From: Hyphomicrobiales bacterium
GTDB lineage: Bacteria > Pseudomonadota > Alphaproteobacteria > Rhizobiales > JAJFHB01
Assembly (NCBI GenBank): GCA_021775625.1
Contig: JAJFHM010000346.1
Location: 1 to 39,273, forward strand
Reading direction: 5' to 3'
DNA: 39,273 nt
Shown here: positions 28,016-36,341 of the stretch, in pieces
Numbering within the stretch: the first letter of the stretch is position 1
How the letters are laid out: each line of letters opens with the position of its first letter
Notes under the pieces: model-generated
Seen by the model: the letters and a program-made list of their open reading frames with translations, nothing else
What the model was told of the DNA's origin: nothing
The model's database searches: none
Translations under genes and position numbers: made by a program

Positions 28016-28191
28016 GCGACCGCCTCCGCTTGCACCGGCAATGAGCCAAGGGCTAACCCTGCATCAGCAACCTCCGGGGCATGAAAAGTTGCCTCCCGCA
28101 CATTCCGCTCGGAATGTCGGCGCATCAGCTCCGGGATCTCGGTTTCCATCGTCGTGTTTGAACTGGGTACGATCAATCCGATGCGGTGCAT
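28012..28191 (-). pseudogene. Truncated/fused maleate isomerase (NicE)-like ORF, 59 aa
   Basis: Hand translation: MHRIGLIVPSSNTTMETEIPELMRRHSERNVREATFHAPEVADAGLALGSLPVQAEAVA*; N-terminus is the NicE/Asp-Glu racemase-family RIGxIVPSSNTTMETEIP motif; SD agggagga upstream; stop overlaps nicD GTG (GTGA). Confidence 0.75.
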
Positions 28192-28225
28192 TCTGTAATC
28201 CTCCCTGTGCTGTCTCCATCCCGCT

Positions 28226-28879
28226 CTAGCCAGCCAACTGGAACAGGATCATGAGTGAAACCATCAGCGTCGCCGCACTCAAGGCGGCACACACCTTCGC
28301 CCAGAACTCGACAGCGGGCGCCGCCGTGCCGCGGGTTCCGACTGACAGTGTCTCGAGCGCATCTCGGCCGCGGCCGGGACGGGATGCTGCCCCCGTCGTC
28401 GGGCTCGCCACCGGGTGCAACTGTGTCTCACCGCCCAACAGCGCTTGTTCGAGATTTTCGGCGAATTCACCGGTCACCCGGTCCGCCTGCTTCGCGATGA
28501 CCTTTTGCCCGACACTGCCCAGGGCGCCCGCCAACGCGGCCTCGCCTTCAACGATGACATGTGTGATCCGATCGCCTGCCGGCTCAATCATTACTGTACT
28601 TGCCACCCGAAAATTTCCGATCGCGCCGCGCACCGCCTTGCCGGTCGAAGTGAACTGGATCCGCTCTTGATGGACTTTGTCGCTGATGTGCACCCTGGAT
28701 TCGAAGGTTGCGCTGAGCGGACCCAAATTCTGCCTCACACGAACCGATAAGGTATTGGCATCGACGATGGAGACACTTTCGATCCCGGGTATGCACTCGG
28801 CAACCAGGGCCGGTTGGTCGAAGAAAGTCCAAACCTTCGAAACGCTTTCGTTCACATCAAACTGTTGACGAAATTTCAC
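28226..28879 (-). CDS. CoxG-like SRPBCC protein with C-terminal membrane anchor
   Basis: 217 aa; MKFRQQFDVNESVSKVWTFFDQPALVAECIPGIESV; C-terminal hydrophobic VCAALSAATLMVSLMILFQLAG. Confidence 0.88.
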   Translation of the reverse strand: MKFRQQFDVNESVSKVWTFFDQPALVAECIPGIESVSIVDANTLSVRVRQNLGPLSATFESRVHISDKVHQERIQFTSTGKAVRGAIGNFRVASTVMIEPAGDRITHVIVEGEAALAGALGSVGQKVIAKQADRVTGEFAENLEQALLGGETQLHPVASPTTGAASRPGRGRDALETLSVGTRGTAAPAVEFWAKVCAALSAATLMVSLMILFQLAG

Positions 28880-29751
28880 GACGACACCTCGCTGGCGGCG
28901 GCTGCGCGTAGGTCTCTAAGAGTGCGCCTGAGATGCACCGTAACCAGATGCGTCCGGTACTGCTCGCTCGCCCGAATGTCGGTCTGCGGAGAAATCTCTG
29001 TGCCGGCGATTTCCGCAGCTTCGCCGATGTCCCCGTCGGTCAGATCCGAACCCTCCAGCCGCGCGGCTGCCTTGATGGCAAGAACCGGAGTTTCATCCAC
29101 ACCGCCCAACCCGATCCGAATATCTTGCCACTTACCCGAAGCCGATCGATTGCCGCAGACAGCAACCGACATGACCGCAAAATCATTGTGCCGTCGACAC
29201 ACCTCGTAAAAGGCGAAATGATCCGGATGCTTCGGAAAGGTGATTTGGGTGACCATTTCGCATGCGTCGATGGCAGGAAAGTAAGAGCCTTCATAAAAAT
29301 CCGGCATCGAAATTTCGCGCGCACCGTTTGCGCTGACAACCCGCACGCGGGCGCCCAACACCAACGCACCCAGCGGCATTTCGGCGGTTGGATCGCCCTG
29401 AGCGAGGCTTCCGCCAATGGTGCCTCGAGCGCGAACCTGGCGGTCGCCGACCCATCGCACCATCGCCGCAATCAGGGGCAGGCGGTGGGCAATGACCGGT
29501 GACGTCTCGATCGTATTGTAGCGCAACAGGGCGCCGAGGACCGTATCGTCGCCGTCGACATCAACACCATCGAGATTGGGAACGTGGTTGATATCCACCA
29601 GCGCCGGCGGCCGCCACAGGCGCATATTCATCATCGGCATCAGGCTTTGCCCACCAGCGAGGATGCGCGCGTCTCCGGAATAGTCGTCCAGCAACCGCAG
29701 GACCTCCTCCACCGACGCGGCCTTGTGATAGATGAAGTCCGCGCTCTTCAT
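28876..29751 (-). CDS. CoxM-like FAD-binding medium subunit of molybdenum hydroxylase
   Basis: MKSADFIYHKAASVEEVLRLLDDYSGDARILAGGQSLMPMMNMRLWRPPALVDI...TIGGSLAQGDPTAEMP; start at Met50 of the track ORF; ATGA overlaps with both neighbours. Confidence 0.93.
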   Translation of the reverse strand: MKSADFIYHKAASVEEVLRLLDDYSGDARILAGGQSLMPMMNMRLWRPPALVDINHVPNLDGVDVDGDDTVLGALLRYNTIETSPVIAHRLPLIAAMVRWVGDRQVRARGTIGGSLAQGDPTAEMPLGALVLGARVRVVSANGAREISMPDFYEGSYFPAIDACEMVTQITFPKHPDHFAFYEVCRRHNDFAVMSVAVCGNRSASGKWQDIRIGLGGVDETPVLAIKAAARLEGSDLTDGDIGEAAEIAGTEISPQTDIRASEQYRTHLVTVHLRRTLRDLRAAAASEVSS

Positions 29752-30845
29752 GACTTCGAAGCGTCGGAGTTGGAAGCGGCGACCTTGACGCCCGACAATC
29801 GCGACAAGACGTGATCGACAGGTGATTTTGTGGCCGCGATCGGCCGGCTGGGTGATTTGCGGCTCCAGACCGTTTCGGGCCGGACCTGCAACACCCAAAG
29901 GTCGTCATCCGTCCCGATCGCCCACTCGATGTCCTGCGGCGCGCCACGGTCGGCCTCGATCCGTTTGCCCAGCTTTGCCAGAAACTGGATGTTCTCGTCG
30001 CTTAGACAGACCATCTCCTGGCGGGACGGCTCAATTGGCGCCAACCCGACCGTACCGGCGTCTGGTTTGAAGCGATACTCTTCGGTTTGCGTCGCGACTT
30101 GCCGCTTCAAAACATCAAAGGTCACCTTGTCGATGACGAACAGGCTTGGCGTGATGTCGCCCTTGACAACCCCCTCACCTAAACCCCAACACGCTTCGAA
30201 AACGATCTTGGAGCGGTCGCCGGTGAGAGGATCGAGCGTGAACATGACCCCCGCTGAGCGGGCCTGAACCATTTGCTGGACGCCGACGCACATCGCAATA
30301 TCACCCTGCGTGATCACGGTGTCTCCATCCCGCTGGTACGACAGGACTGTCTCGCTAAACATACCCGCCCAGCACATCCGCATATGCTTGAGCACGTCAT
30401 CTGCTCCCGAAATCCATAAGTAAGTCTCGTATTGGCCAGCGAAGCTGGCGCCCGCGAGATCCTCGGATTCACCGCTTGACCGGACGGCAACCGGCACGTT
30501 GGCGCATGCTGTGCGAACCTCCAATTCCGCATAGCTCTTTCGCACTGTTGCTTCCAGGTCGAGCGGCAAGTCTGCGGTCATAATCGTTTCGGTCAGATGG
30601 GCCGTTTCGGCCTGAATGTCAGCCAGGGCCAGACCGGGGACCGCCTGCCGCACACGCCTGGCCTCACCGACAAGTCCCGCAGCGTCCAGAAAGTCCCGAT
30701 ATGCCACGGTGGTGATGCCAAATCCCGGCGGCACCGCATAACCGGCCGCCATCGAGGTGGCCAGGCTCGAGAACTTGCCGCCCAATAGCGGATCCCCCGG
30801 CGCCGCGGCGTCGTCAAGCCATACGATGCGCGAAGCCGCGGTCAT
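29748..30845 (-). CDS. PEP-synthase N-terminal (ATP-grasp) domain protein, phenylphosphate synthase beta-like
   Basis: 365 aa; LGGKFSSLATSMAAGYAVPPGFGITTVAYRDFL, VAVRSSGESEDLAGASFAGQYETYLWI, MFTLDPLTGDRSKIVFEACWGLGEGVVKGDITPSLFVID. Confidence 0.85.
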   Translation of the reverse strand: MTAASRIVWLDDAAAPGDPLLGGKFSSLATSMAAGYAVPPGFGITTVAYRDFLDAAGLVGEARRVRQAVPGLALADIQAETAHLTETIMTADLPLDLEATVRKSYAELEVRTACANVPVAVRSSGESEDLAGASFAGQYETYLWISGADDVLKHMRMCWAGMFSETVLSYQRDGDTVITQGDIAMCVGVQQMVQARSAGVMFTLDPLTGDRSKIVFEACWGLGEGVVKGDITPSLFVIDKVTFDVLKRQVATQTEEYRFKPDAGTVGLAPIEPSRQEMVCLSDENIQFLAKLGKRIEADRGAPQDIEWAIGTDDDLWVLQVRPETVWSRKSPSRPIAATKSPVDHVLSRLSGVKVAASNSDASKS

Positions 30846-32719
30846 TACCCCGACTTTTCAACTATGCGTACGAGCCCGACATTGCCGTCAACTTCGATAA
30901 TGTCGCCGGTCGAGATAAGTGTCGTGGCATACCCGGTTCCAACAACTGCGGGCAGGCCGTACTCGCGTGAGATAATGGCGGTATGGGCCATGATGCCTCC
31001 GACATCCGAGACGGCGGCAGAAATTTTCGGGAAGACGGGCGCCCAACTCGGCGCGGTGATGCGGCAAACCAGGATGTCGCCATCCTCGACTTCATAGAGC
31101 TGCTCGGTCGCGGTGATGACCTTTGCGCGGCCTTTGACCTTGCCGGCAGATGCCGCAACACCGCGCAACTGGTCGCTAGATGTCGTATCAACGCCAATCC
31201 ATTCATCGACCGTTTCCTGGGTGATGCCCCAAAGCATGATGGTGAGTGGTTCTGTAATCGTTTCGGGCGGCGTCCCAAGTGCCGGCGGCGGCGACCATTT
31301 CGCCAACACATCGCGAATGCCGCGCCGGCGTTCGATAATCGGGCGCCAGTAGATTTCGCCGCGCGATTGAGAGCCCGTCGCCCAGCCGATCAGCAGGTCA
31401 TAAAGCGCGTCGTAGATTTCATGACGATGCAGATAGAAAATATCTTCGCGATCGTCAAAGAAGTTGCGCGTGACGAATATGTCGCCCAATTCCCGAACCT
31501 TTGACCAGAAAATCGAATGGTGCCAGTGCTCCACATAAAAATTGTGGTCTTCGACAAAGGGGAACACCTTGCGGGTCAACGCGACCAGCCCGTCGAAGGC
31601 TTCGCGGTCCTCATCTGTTGGCAAGTGTTCGCGATACTCCGCGGTAACGCGTTCGCGCCGCGCGACGATCTTATCCAGCGGACGGCGCACGTCCTCACCG
31701 CGTTGCAACGCGGAGATGTAACCAGAAATCGCAGACAGCGGCAGCCGCAAATCGTCCATCCAGACCGGATCGGAATGCGTATATCCAGCTCCCGTTGAAT
31801 ACCAGAACCAGGGATCCTTCGCCGCTTCCAGGGCTTCCAGCCATTTTGGACCATTCTCGGCCTTGGCTATCGCGCCGAGAACGCTGTCAGGGGAATTTTG
31901 CCCCAAAATGACGTCGGCGACGTCCAGTTCGACGGCGAGCGCGGCCAGGCCACGCAACTCGTCGTCAGGCCTGAACAGCAAGATGTCGATACCCGACACC
32001 ATGTCCGTTATCGTCTGGTCGGTAATGCCAGGAAATGCGCTTTGGCAGAATTCGCGAAAAGTAAGATAGGCGCCGTAGCCCAGGTTGAGCATCTCGAAAT
32101 GGTAGGACCCCATCTCGAGCATATTCTCAATCATACGGCTGTATGAGGTCAAAAGATCGTAGGATGAATAAAGCCCCCGATGCGAGAAAACGTGCTTTTC
32201 GTGCTCGTATTCTGGCAACGGTTCGAATTCAATTGCCTTGAGCCGCTCGATGCAGTCCTTGGCTTTGTCTTTCCAGTTTTCGTAAATTTCGTCCCAATTT
32301 TCGAAATAGTGGCCGGCCCGAGACGCAAAGATCTCGCCTCGCTCGGCCAGTTTGTCAGGGTCCGTGACCGAATTGGGGCTGATATAGAGATAGCCGTTGA
32401 TGACACGGTGATCGATGCCCATCGCGGGCGGCACCGGCCAAACACGGTTCGACATCTGGCTGGCAGCAACCCACCAGTTCTCGGTCATTATGGTGTCGAA
32501 CGGATAGAGTGGCTCCGGATTGTGCATCCCGTCGAAAAACCAGAACTTCGATTCTTCCAGTTCCCGCCGTTCGGGGCTGATGTGCATGTAATAGGGATAA
32601 AGCTCCTGCCAGCCCGCGGCACCCTTCGGAGAGGCAATGTCGAATGGACTGGAGAAGCCGGATTTAGAGGTCGATGCTTTTGCATCGGGGGCCTTGCCGG
32701 AACTTTGATTATTGCCCAT
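30845..32719 (-). CDS. PEP-utilizing phosphohistidine-domain protein, phenylphosphate synthase alpha-like
   Basis: 624 aa; C-term DILVCRITAPSWAPVFPKISAAVSDVGGIMAHTAIISREYGLPAVVGTGYATTLISTGDIIEVDGNVGLVRIV with swivelling His; TAATG overlap with beta. Confidence 0.85.
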   Translation of the reverse strand: MGNNQSSGKAPDAKASTSKSGFSSPFDIASPKGAAGWQELYPYYMHISPERRELEESKFWFFDGMHNPEPLYPFDTIMTENWWVAASQMSNRVWPVPPAMGIDHRVINGYLYISPNSVTDPDKLAERGEIFASRAGHYFENWDEIYENWKDKAKDCIERLKAIEFEPLPEYEHEKHVFSHRGLYSSYDLLTSYSRMIENMLEMGSYHFEMLNLGYGAYLTFREFCQSAFPGITDQTITDMVSGIDILLFRPDDELRGLAALAVELDVADVILGQNSPDSVLGAIAKAENGPKWLEALEAAKDPWFWYSTGAGYTHSDPVWMDDLRLPLSAISGYISALQRGEDVRRPLDKIVARRERVTAEYREHLPTDEDREAFDGLVALTRKVFPFVEDHNFYVEHWHHSIFWSKVRELGDIFVTRNFFDDREDIFYLHRHEIYDALYDLLIGWATGSQSRGEIYWRPIIERRRGIRDVLAKWSPPPALGTPPETITEPLTIMLWGITQETVDEWIGVDTTSSDQLRGVAASAGKVKGRAKVITATEQLYEVEDGDILVCRITAPSWAPVFPKISAAVSDVGGIMAHTAIISREYGLPAVVGTGYATTLISTGDIIEVDGNVGLVRIVEKSG

Positions 32720-33123
32720 TTAATCTCCCTCACATGAGAATTTGTTTGTGGCCATTGCAACTTGAAAAGCAGCCAGATGCTTGGTTCAACGTCGTAACGC
32801 CCTCGCAACGTTGTTCGACGTCGAGTTGGCCGGTGTCGTGGATTTTACGCGCCCCATCAGCGCCGACCGCCGGCTTAGCGCAGAACGCCGTTTCGGTCGC
32901 GGCGATCCTCAGAGCCCGATTGGCTTCTGAGATAAATCTTATCGCGGTGAAATCGAAGGGAAGATCAGCAAAGAGGGTAGCGCACCAATCATCGCAGCGG
33001 GTGCGTTGTCCGCACCCTGAGCCCGGAGTGAATTGTCCAAAATCTTCCGATACCATCGTCTTGATCTTGCCGAAGCAACACCTGCAGCGGTGGAGCGTCT
33101 GTTACGTGGCCCATTTTGGTATT

Positions 33124-33135
33124 ATGGTATACCAT
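33124..33135. promoter_or_regulatory. GntR-type palindrome ATGGTATACCAT
   Basis: 12-bp perfect palindrome fitting the GntR/FadR-type TNGTNNACNA core; between gntR and the 32719 operon start. Confidence 0.5.
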
Positions 33136-33239
33136 TGTAGCTCTGCGAACGCAATGCTCTGCACCGTTGTCGCCACGCCAGTGAGATTGGAACGCGTGGT
33201 CAAACAGTTGACGCTCGCACAAAAATTAACTCATCAGGA

Positions 33240-33983
33240 CTAAGCATCGTCAAGCTCTTTGAGACGCTCCAGCGCCATGCTGCTGGACTTTTCGATGTGC
33301 GACATCATCAACTTTTCTGCCCGTTCGGACTTACCGGAAGCAATGGCATCGAGTACAGCAGTGTGCTCTTTAAGCGCTCTCTTGAGTGTCGCACTTGAAT
33401 ATTTGTATCTCGAACGATAGGTGACGGTTACCGCCAGCACCTGCCGCACCAGAGTCAACAATAGCTGGCTTCCGGCGGCCGCCGCGATGGCTTCGTGAAA
33501 AGCCAGATCCGCCTGCGCCTGTTCGAGTGATGTTCCATCGGTTCCCAGCCGCTGCTGCGCGGCCAGCGCGTCAGCAACTCTGTCGAGCCCCTGGCGGTTT
33601 TGAGCAAGCGCCGCGCTGGCCGCGGCATGGGCTTCAAGCACCCGGCGGACCGAAAATATCTGAGCGATATCGCCGTAGGTGACGCGCCGCACGCGGGCGA
33701 AACGCCCAGGCTCCAGATCGACAAGCCCTTCGCCCTGCAGCGTGAACAATGCCTCGCGCACCGGGGTCCGGCTTACGCCGAGTTCCTTGGCGAGTTCGCG
33801 TTCCCGCAGCGGAGAGCCGGGCGCCAATACACCGCCCAATATTGCCTTGCGCAGTACTTGCGCCACACCTTCGCTGGTGCGCATGGCCATCGGCCCGTCA
33901 ATCAATCCTCCCAGCAAATCCGCCATTGGCGGCACCTCCAACGTCGTTCCCAACCAAAGCAGTGTTGTAAACGGTTCCGTCAC
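33240..33983 (-). CDS. GntR-family regulator, FadR/FCD subgroup
   Basis: 247 aa; VAQVLRKAILGGVLAPGSPLRERELAKELGVSRTPVREALFTLQGEGLVDLEPGRFARVRRVTYGDIAQIFSVRRVLEAHAA; a later start (Met20) is possible. Confidence 0.93.
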   Translation of the reverse strand: MTEPFTTLLWLGTTLEVPPMADLLGGLIDGPMAMRTSEGVAQVLRKAILGGVLAPGSPLRERELAKELGVSRTPVREALFTLQGEGLVDLEPGRFARVRRVTYGDIAQIFSVRRVLEAHAAASAALAQNRQGLDRVADALAAQQRLGTDGTSLEQAQADLAFHEAIAAAAGSQLLLTLVRQVLAVTVTYRSRYKYSSATLKRALKEHTAVLDAIASGKSERAEKLMMSHIEKSSSMALERLKELDDA

Positions 33984-34139
33984 ATTAGCTGGGATGATTG
34001 ATGTTAAGCCAGCCGGTAATGTCGTTGGATGCAGAAAATTTCCTACTGTCGATACCGATTTCCTCCCTCAATCATTCAGCATGCGGTGTGGCTGTATTCT
34101 TGACTTCCACTCAGCTATTCACTCTTTCGCGCCAGTATC

Positions 34140-34850
34140 CCGAAAAACCCCTGTGTTCTTCGCGATATCTCCCCTGTTATGACGCGCACGTCCGCTGTTC
34201 TGCAGAAAAACAGAAAAGTGGGGTCTTGGAGCACAAGGCATTGATATTGCGATGAAATTCAGAGAGCCAAGGCGGCCATTGGCCGTGGCCTCCCTGTTTT
34301 GAGGCCAATACCGCAAAGAATGCCCTGTTTCCGGGAGGTTAGAGATGTTTCGTCCCTGAAATACAGCTTAGTGGGGGTGACTGGTGGTGCAGGTAGTCTT
34401 GAGCGAACCCGTCTCCGCTACACCATTCGCTGATACACGGAAATATACAGGTGAAAATCGCGAACTCAAACACTCTTGGTTAATAATCGCCAAAAATATC
34501 TCCGCAATAACAGAGGCTTAAGGCACGAATTCCCTCAAGACTCGAACAAGGAATTTATGCCGTCGAACAAGGATCTTACTGACGATAACAGGATAACGCA
34601 TGGTGGATCGAGGAATACTGCAACGACCTTGCAATAGGTTCAAATCCGGGGCAGCCCCCGCCTTTACCGAACATCGTTGATATGGGCGAGACAACCCGCC
34701 CATGCGGTTCAGACGGAGGTCCGCCCTTCATCCTATTAGCATCTTAGGGTCAGGACCCATGAACACGGCGGCAGAGCTGAGTTCCACGGCCATGCCACGG
34801 CGGTGTTCGGAACTCTGAAATCGGCACTGTAGCCATATCTGAAAAATTGG
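34140..34850. other. Non-coding, possibly decayed mobile-element/repeat region
   Basis: No convincing CDS; lower GC stretch; recurring CCCTGT motifs (four between about 34148 and 34330) and an IS-end-like GGGTC-AG-GACCC at 34747-34758. Confidence 0.3.
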
Positions 34851-34869
34851 AGCCGGATTGTTCCTCTGA

Positions 34870-36231
34870 TTACCACTCCAGTGCCAGGACCCGCACCGGC
34901 GATGCCTCAGCATCTCTTAGATTCAGCGGCATCATCACGATGACCGGATGGTCACTGCCAAGTGCGCCCATGTTGCAAAGGTTCTTGAGGATGCACACGC
35001 CCCGTTCAAGCAACACGGCCTCAGCGTCCAATTGATCCTTTCGCGCAGATGCGGCGCCGAGCGCCTTTCTGCCCGCATCGAGCTCAAAGTCCGCTCCGAC
35101 GACCGTGTATCCCGCATCGGCGATCCACCTGGCCGCGTCCGCGCTGAGGCTGGGCGAAAACGCAAACCAGCCCGCATCGTCATAACACACCCGCTCGTCA
35201 AATCCGGATCTCAGCAGAAGGATGTTGTCTGAATGCACTTCACCGACCGCCGAAAGCAAGATTTCAGCACTGATGGTGCCCTCATTCGCCATACCTGTCA
35301 GGTCCGCGATGTCCGCCCGGCGCTCCAACTGCTCGCCCATGAAACCATCAATGCCGATGCCCGCACCAACATATTTCGGGGTCAGCAGATGGGTGTGAGA
35401 ATGTCCGGCGAATCGCACGCGCGTTTCCTGGACCGGATCACCCTGTTCAAACGACTTTGCCAGGCCTGTCGAGACCTTGCCCATCCAGTTCTCTGTGACC
35501 GGCAATGACAGATCGGTGATGCGTGGGTCGGGTCCGGGCCATTCGGTCAGTGCGACCGGACTTGCCGGACCGCCGTCGGCGCCGGGCAGGCGCAAGGGCC
35601 AGCCCACCAGAAAAACACGGTCCTGCTCGATGGCACTCAGTTTGACCACGTGCTCCAGATGCATGAGGTTGGCACCCAGCACAATCTGATGTTCGGTGAA
35701 TTCCGGATTGGTGACCAGCCTCCCGTCCATCTCGCGTGCCACGTAGTCCTGCGGAAAATCGATTACCAGCGCCCGGCAACCACGCTCGACAATCCACTGC
35801 GAGCCGTCCGCGTCGACATATGGCGATTTTTGCCAGTAGTCGCCAGTGCTGTGCGGGTGCACTTCGTGCAGATTGGAACGCAAAATCAGAAGGTCACCCG
35901 CCTTGACGTGGTCACCGCGTTGCTCCAGGACGTCGGCATTCACGGCACCCGATGGAACCAGATCCGACACGTCCACCACAGCGGCCTCGCCGCACAGTTG
36001 GTTCAGGTCGCAGTCGTCCAGCGTCCGGCCGCCATGGATCATGTGACACGGCGCGTCGACATGGGTGAACCCGTGTTTTGGCCAGTCAACCCCGGTTTCG
36101 GGCAAGCAGCCGTCTCCAGGGTCCAAATGCAACGTGTCGCCACTCCAACTCCAGTGTGAGCTGATCTGATTGCTCAGGCAAATAACAGCCACCTCGTTAT
36201 CCTCCGCGTGATTCATTGCCCTTGACAGCAT
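34870..36231 (-). CDS. Tandem-domain cyclase-family protein, N-terminal domain motif intact
   Basis: 453 aa; N-domain KHGFTHVDAPCHMIHGG; C-domain GHSHTHLLTPKYV (degenerate); likely start Met6 (36216). Confidence 0.82.
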   Translation of the reverse strand: MLSRAMNHAEDNEVAVICLSNQISSHWSWSGDTLHLDPGDGCLPETGVDWPKHGFTHVDAPCHMIHGGRTLDDCDLNQLCGEAAVVDVSDLVPSGAVNADVLEQRGDHVKAGDLLILRSNLHEVHPHSTGDYWQKSPYVDADGSQWIVERGCRALVIDFPQDYVAREMDGRLVTNPEFTEHQIVLGANLMHLEHVVKLSAIEQDRVFLVGWPLRLPGADGGPASPVALTEWPGPDPRITDLSLPVTENWMGKVSTGLAKSFEQGDPVQETRVRFAGHSHTHLLTPKYVGAGIGIDGFMGEQLERRADIADLTGMANEGTISAEILLSAVGEVHSDNILLLRSGFDERVCYDDAGWFAFSPSLSADAARWIADAGYTVVGADFELDAGRKALGAASARKDQLDAEAVLLERGVCILKNLCNMGALGSDHPVIVMMPLNLRDAEASPVRVLALEW

Positions 36232-36262
36232 TTGGTTGGTCCCTAATCATACGCCCGTCAGA

Positions 36263-36274
36263 ATTGTTAACAAT
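36263..36274. promoter_or_regulatory. GntR-type palindrome ATTGTTAACAAT
   Basis: 12-bp perfect palindrome fitting TNGTNNACNA, in the divergent 36216/36342 promoter region. Confidence 0.5.
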
Positions 36275-36341
36275 ATACAAAATGCTTAACGTGGCCCAAA
36301 AAGCTGACCCCATGCGAACGGGCCAAGGGAGGACATTGGAA

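Noticed and set aside
23143-29751. CO dehydrogenase (CoxSLM) annotation
   Set aside because: Active-site loop AYRGYGQPE lacks the form I CODH AYRCSFR signature and the neighbourhood is NicX/NicD.
34384-34430. tRNA/tmRNA 3'-end-like string GAGCGAACCCGTCTCCGCTACACCA
   Set aside because: No matching acceptor, D-arm or anticodon arm upstream; treated as part of the possible repeat region.
34630-34670. T-arm-like GGTTCAAATCC
   Set aside because: The surrounding bases do not form a T stem or cloverleaf.
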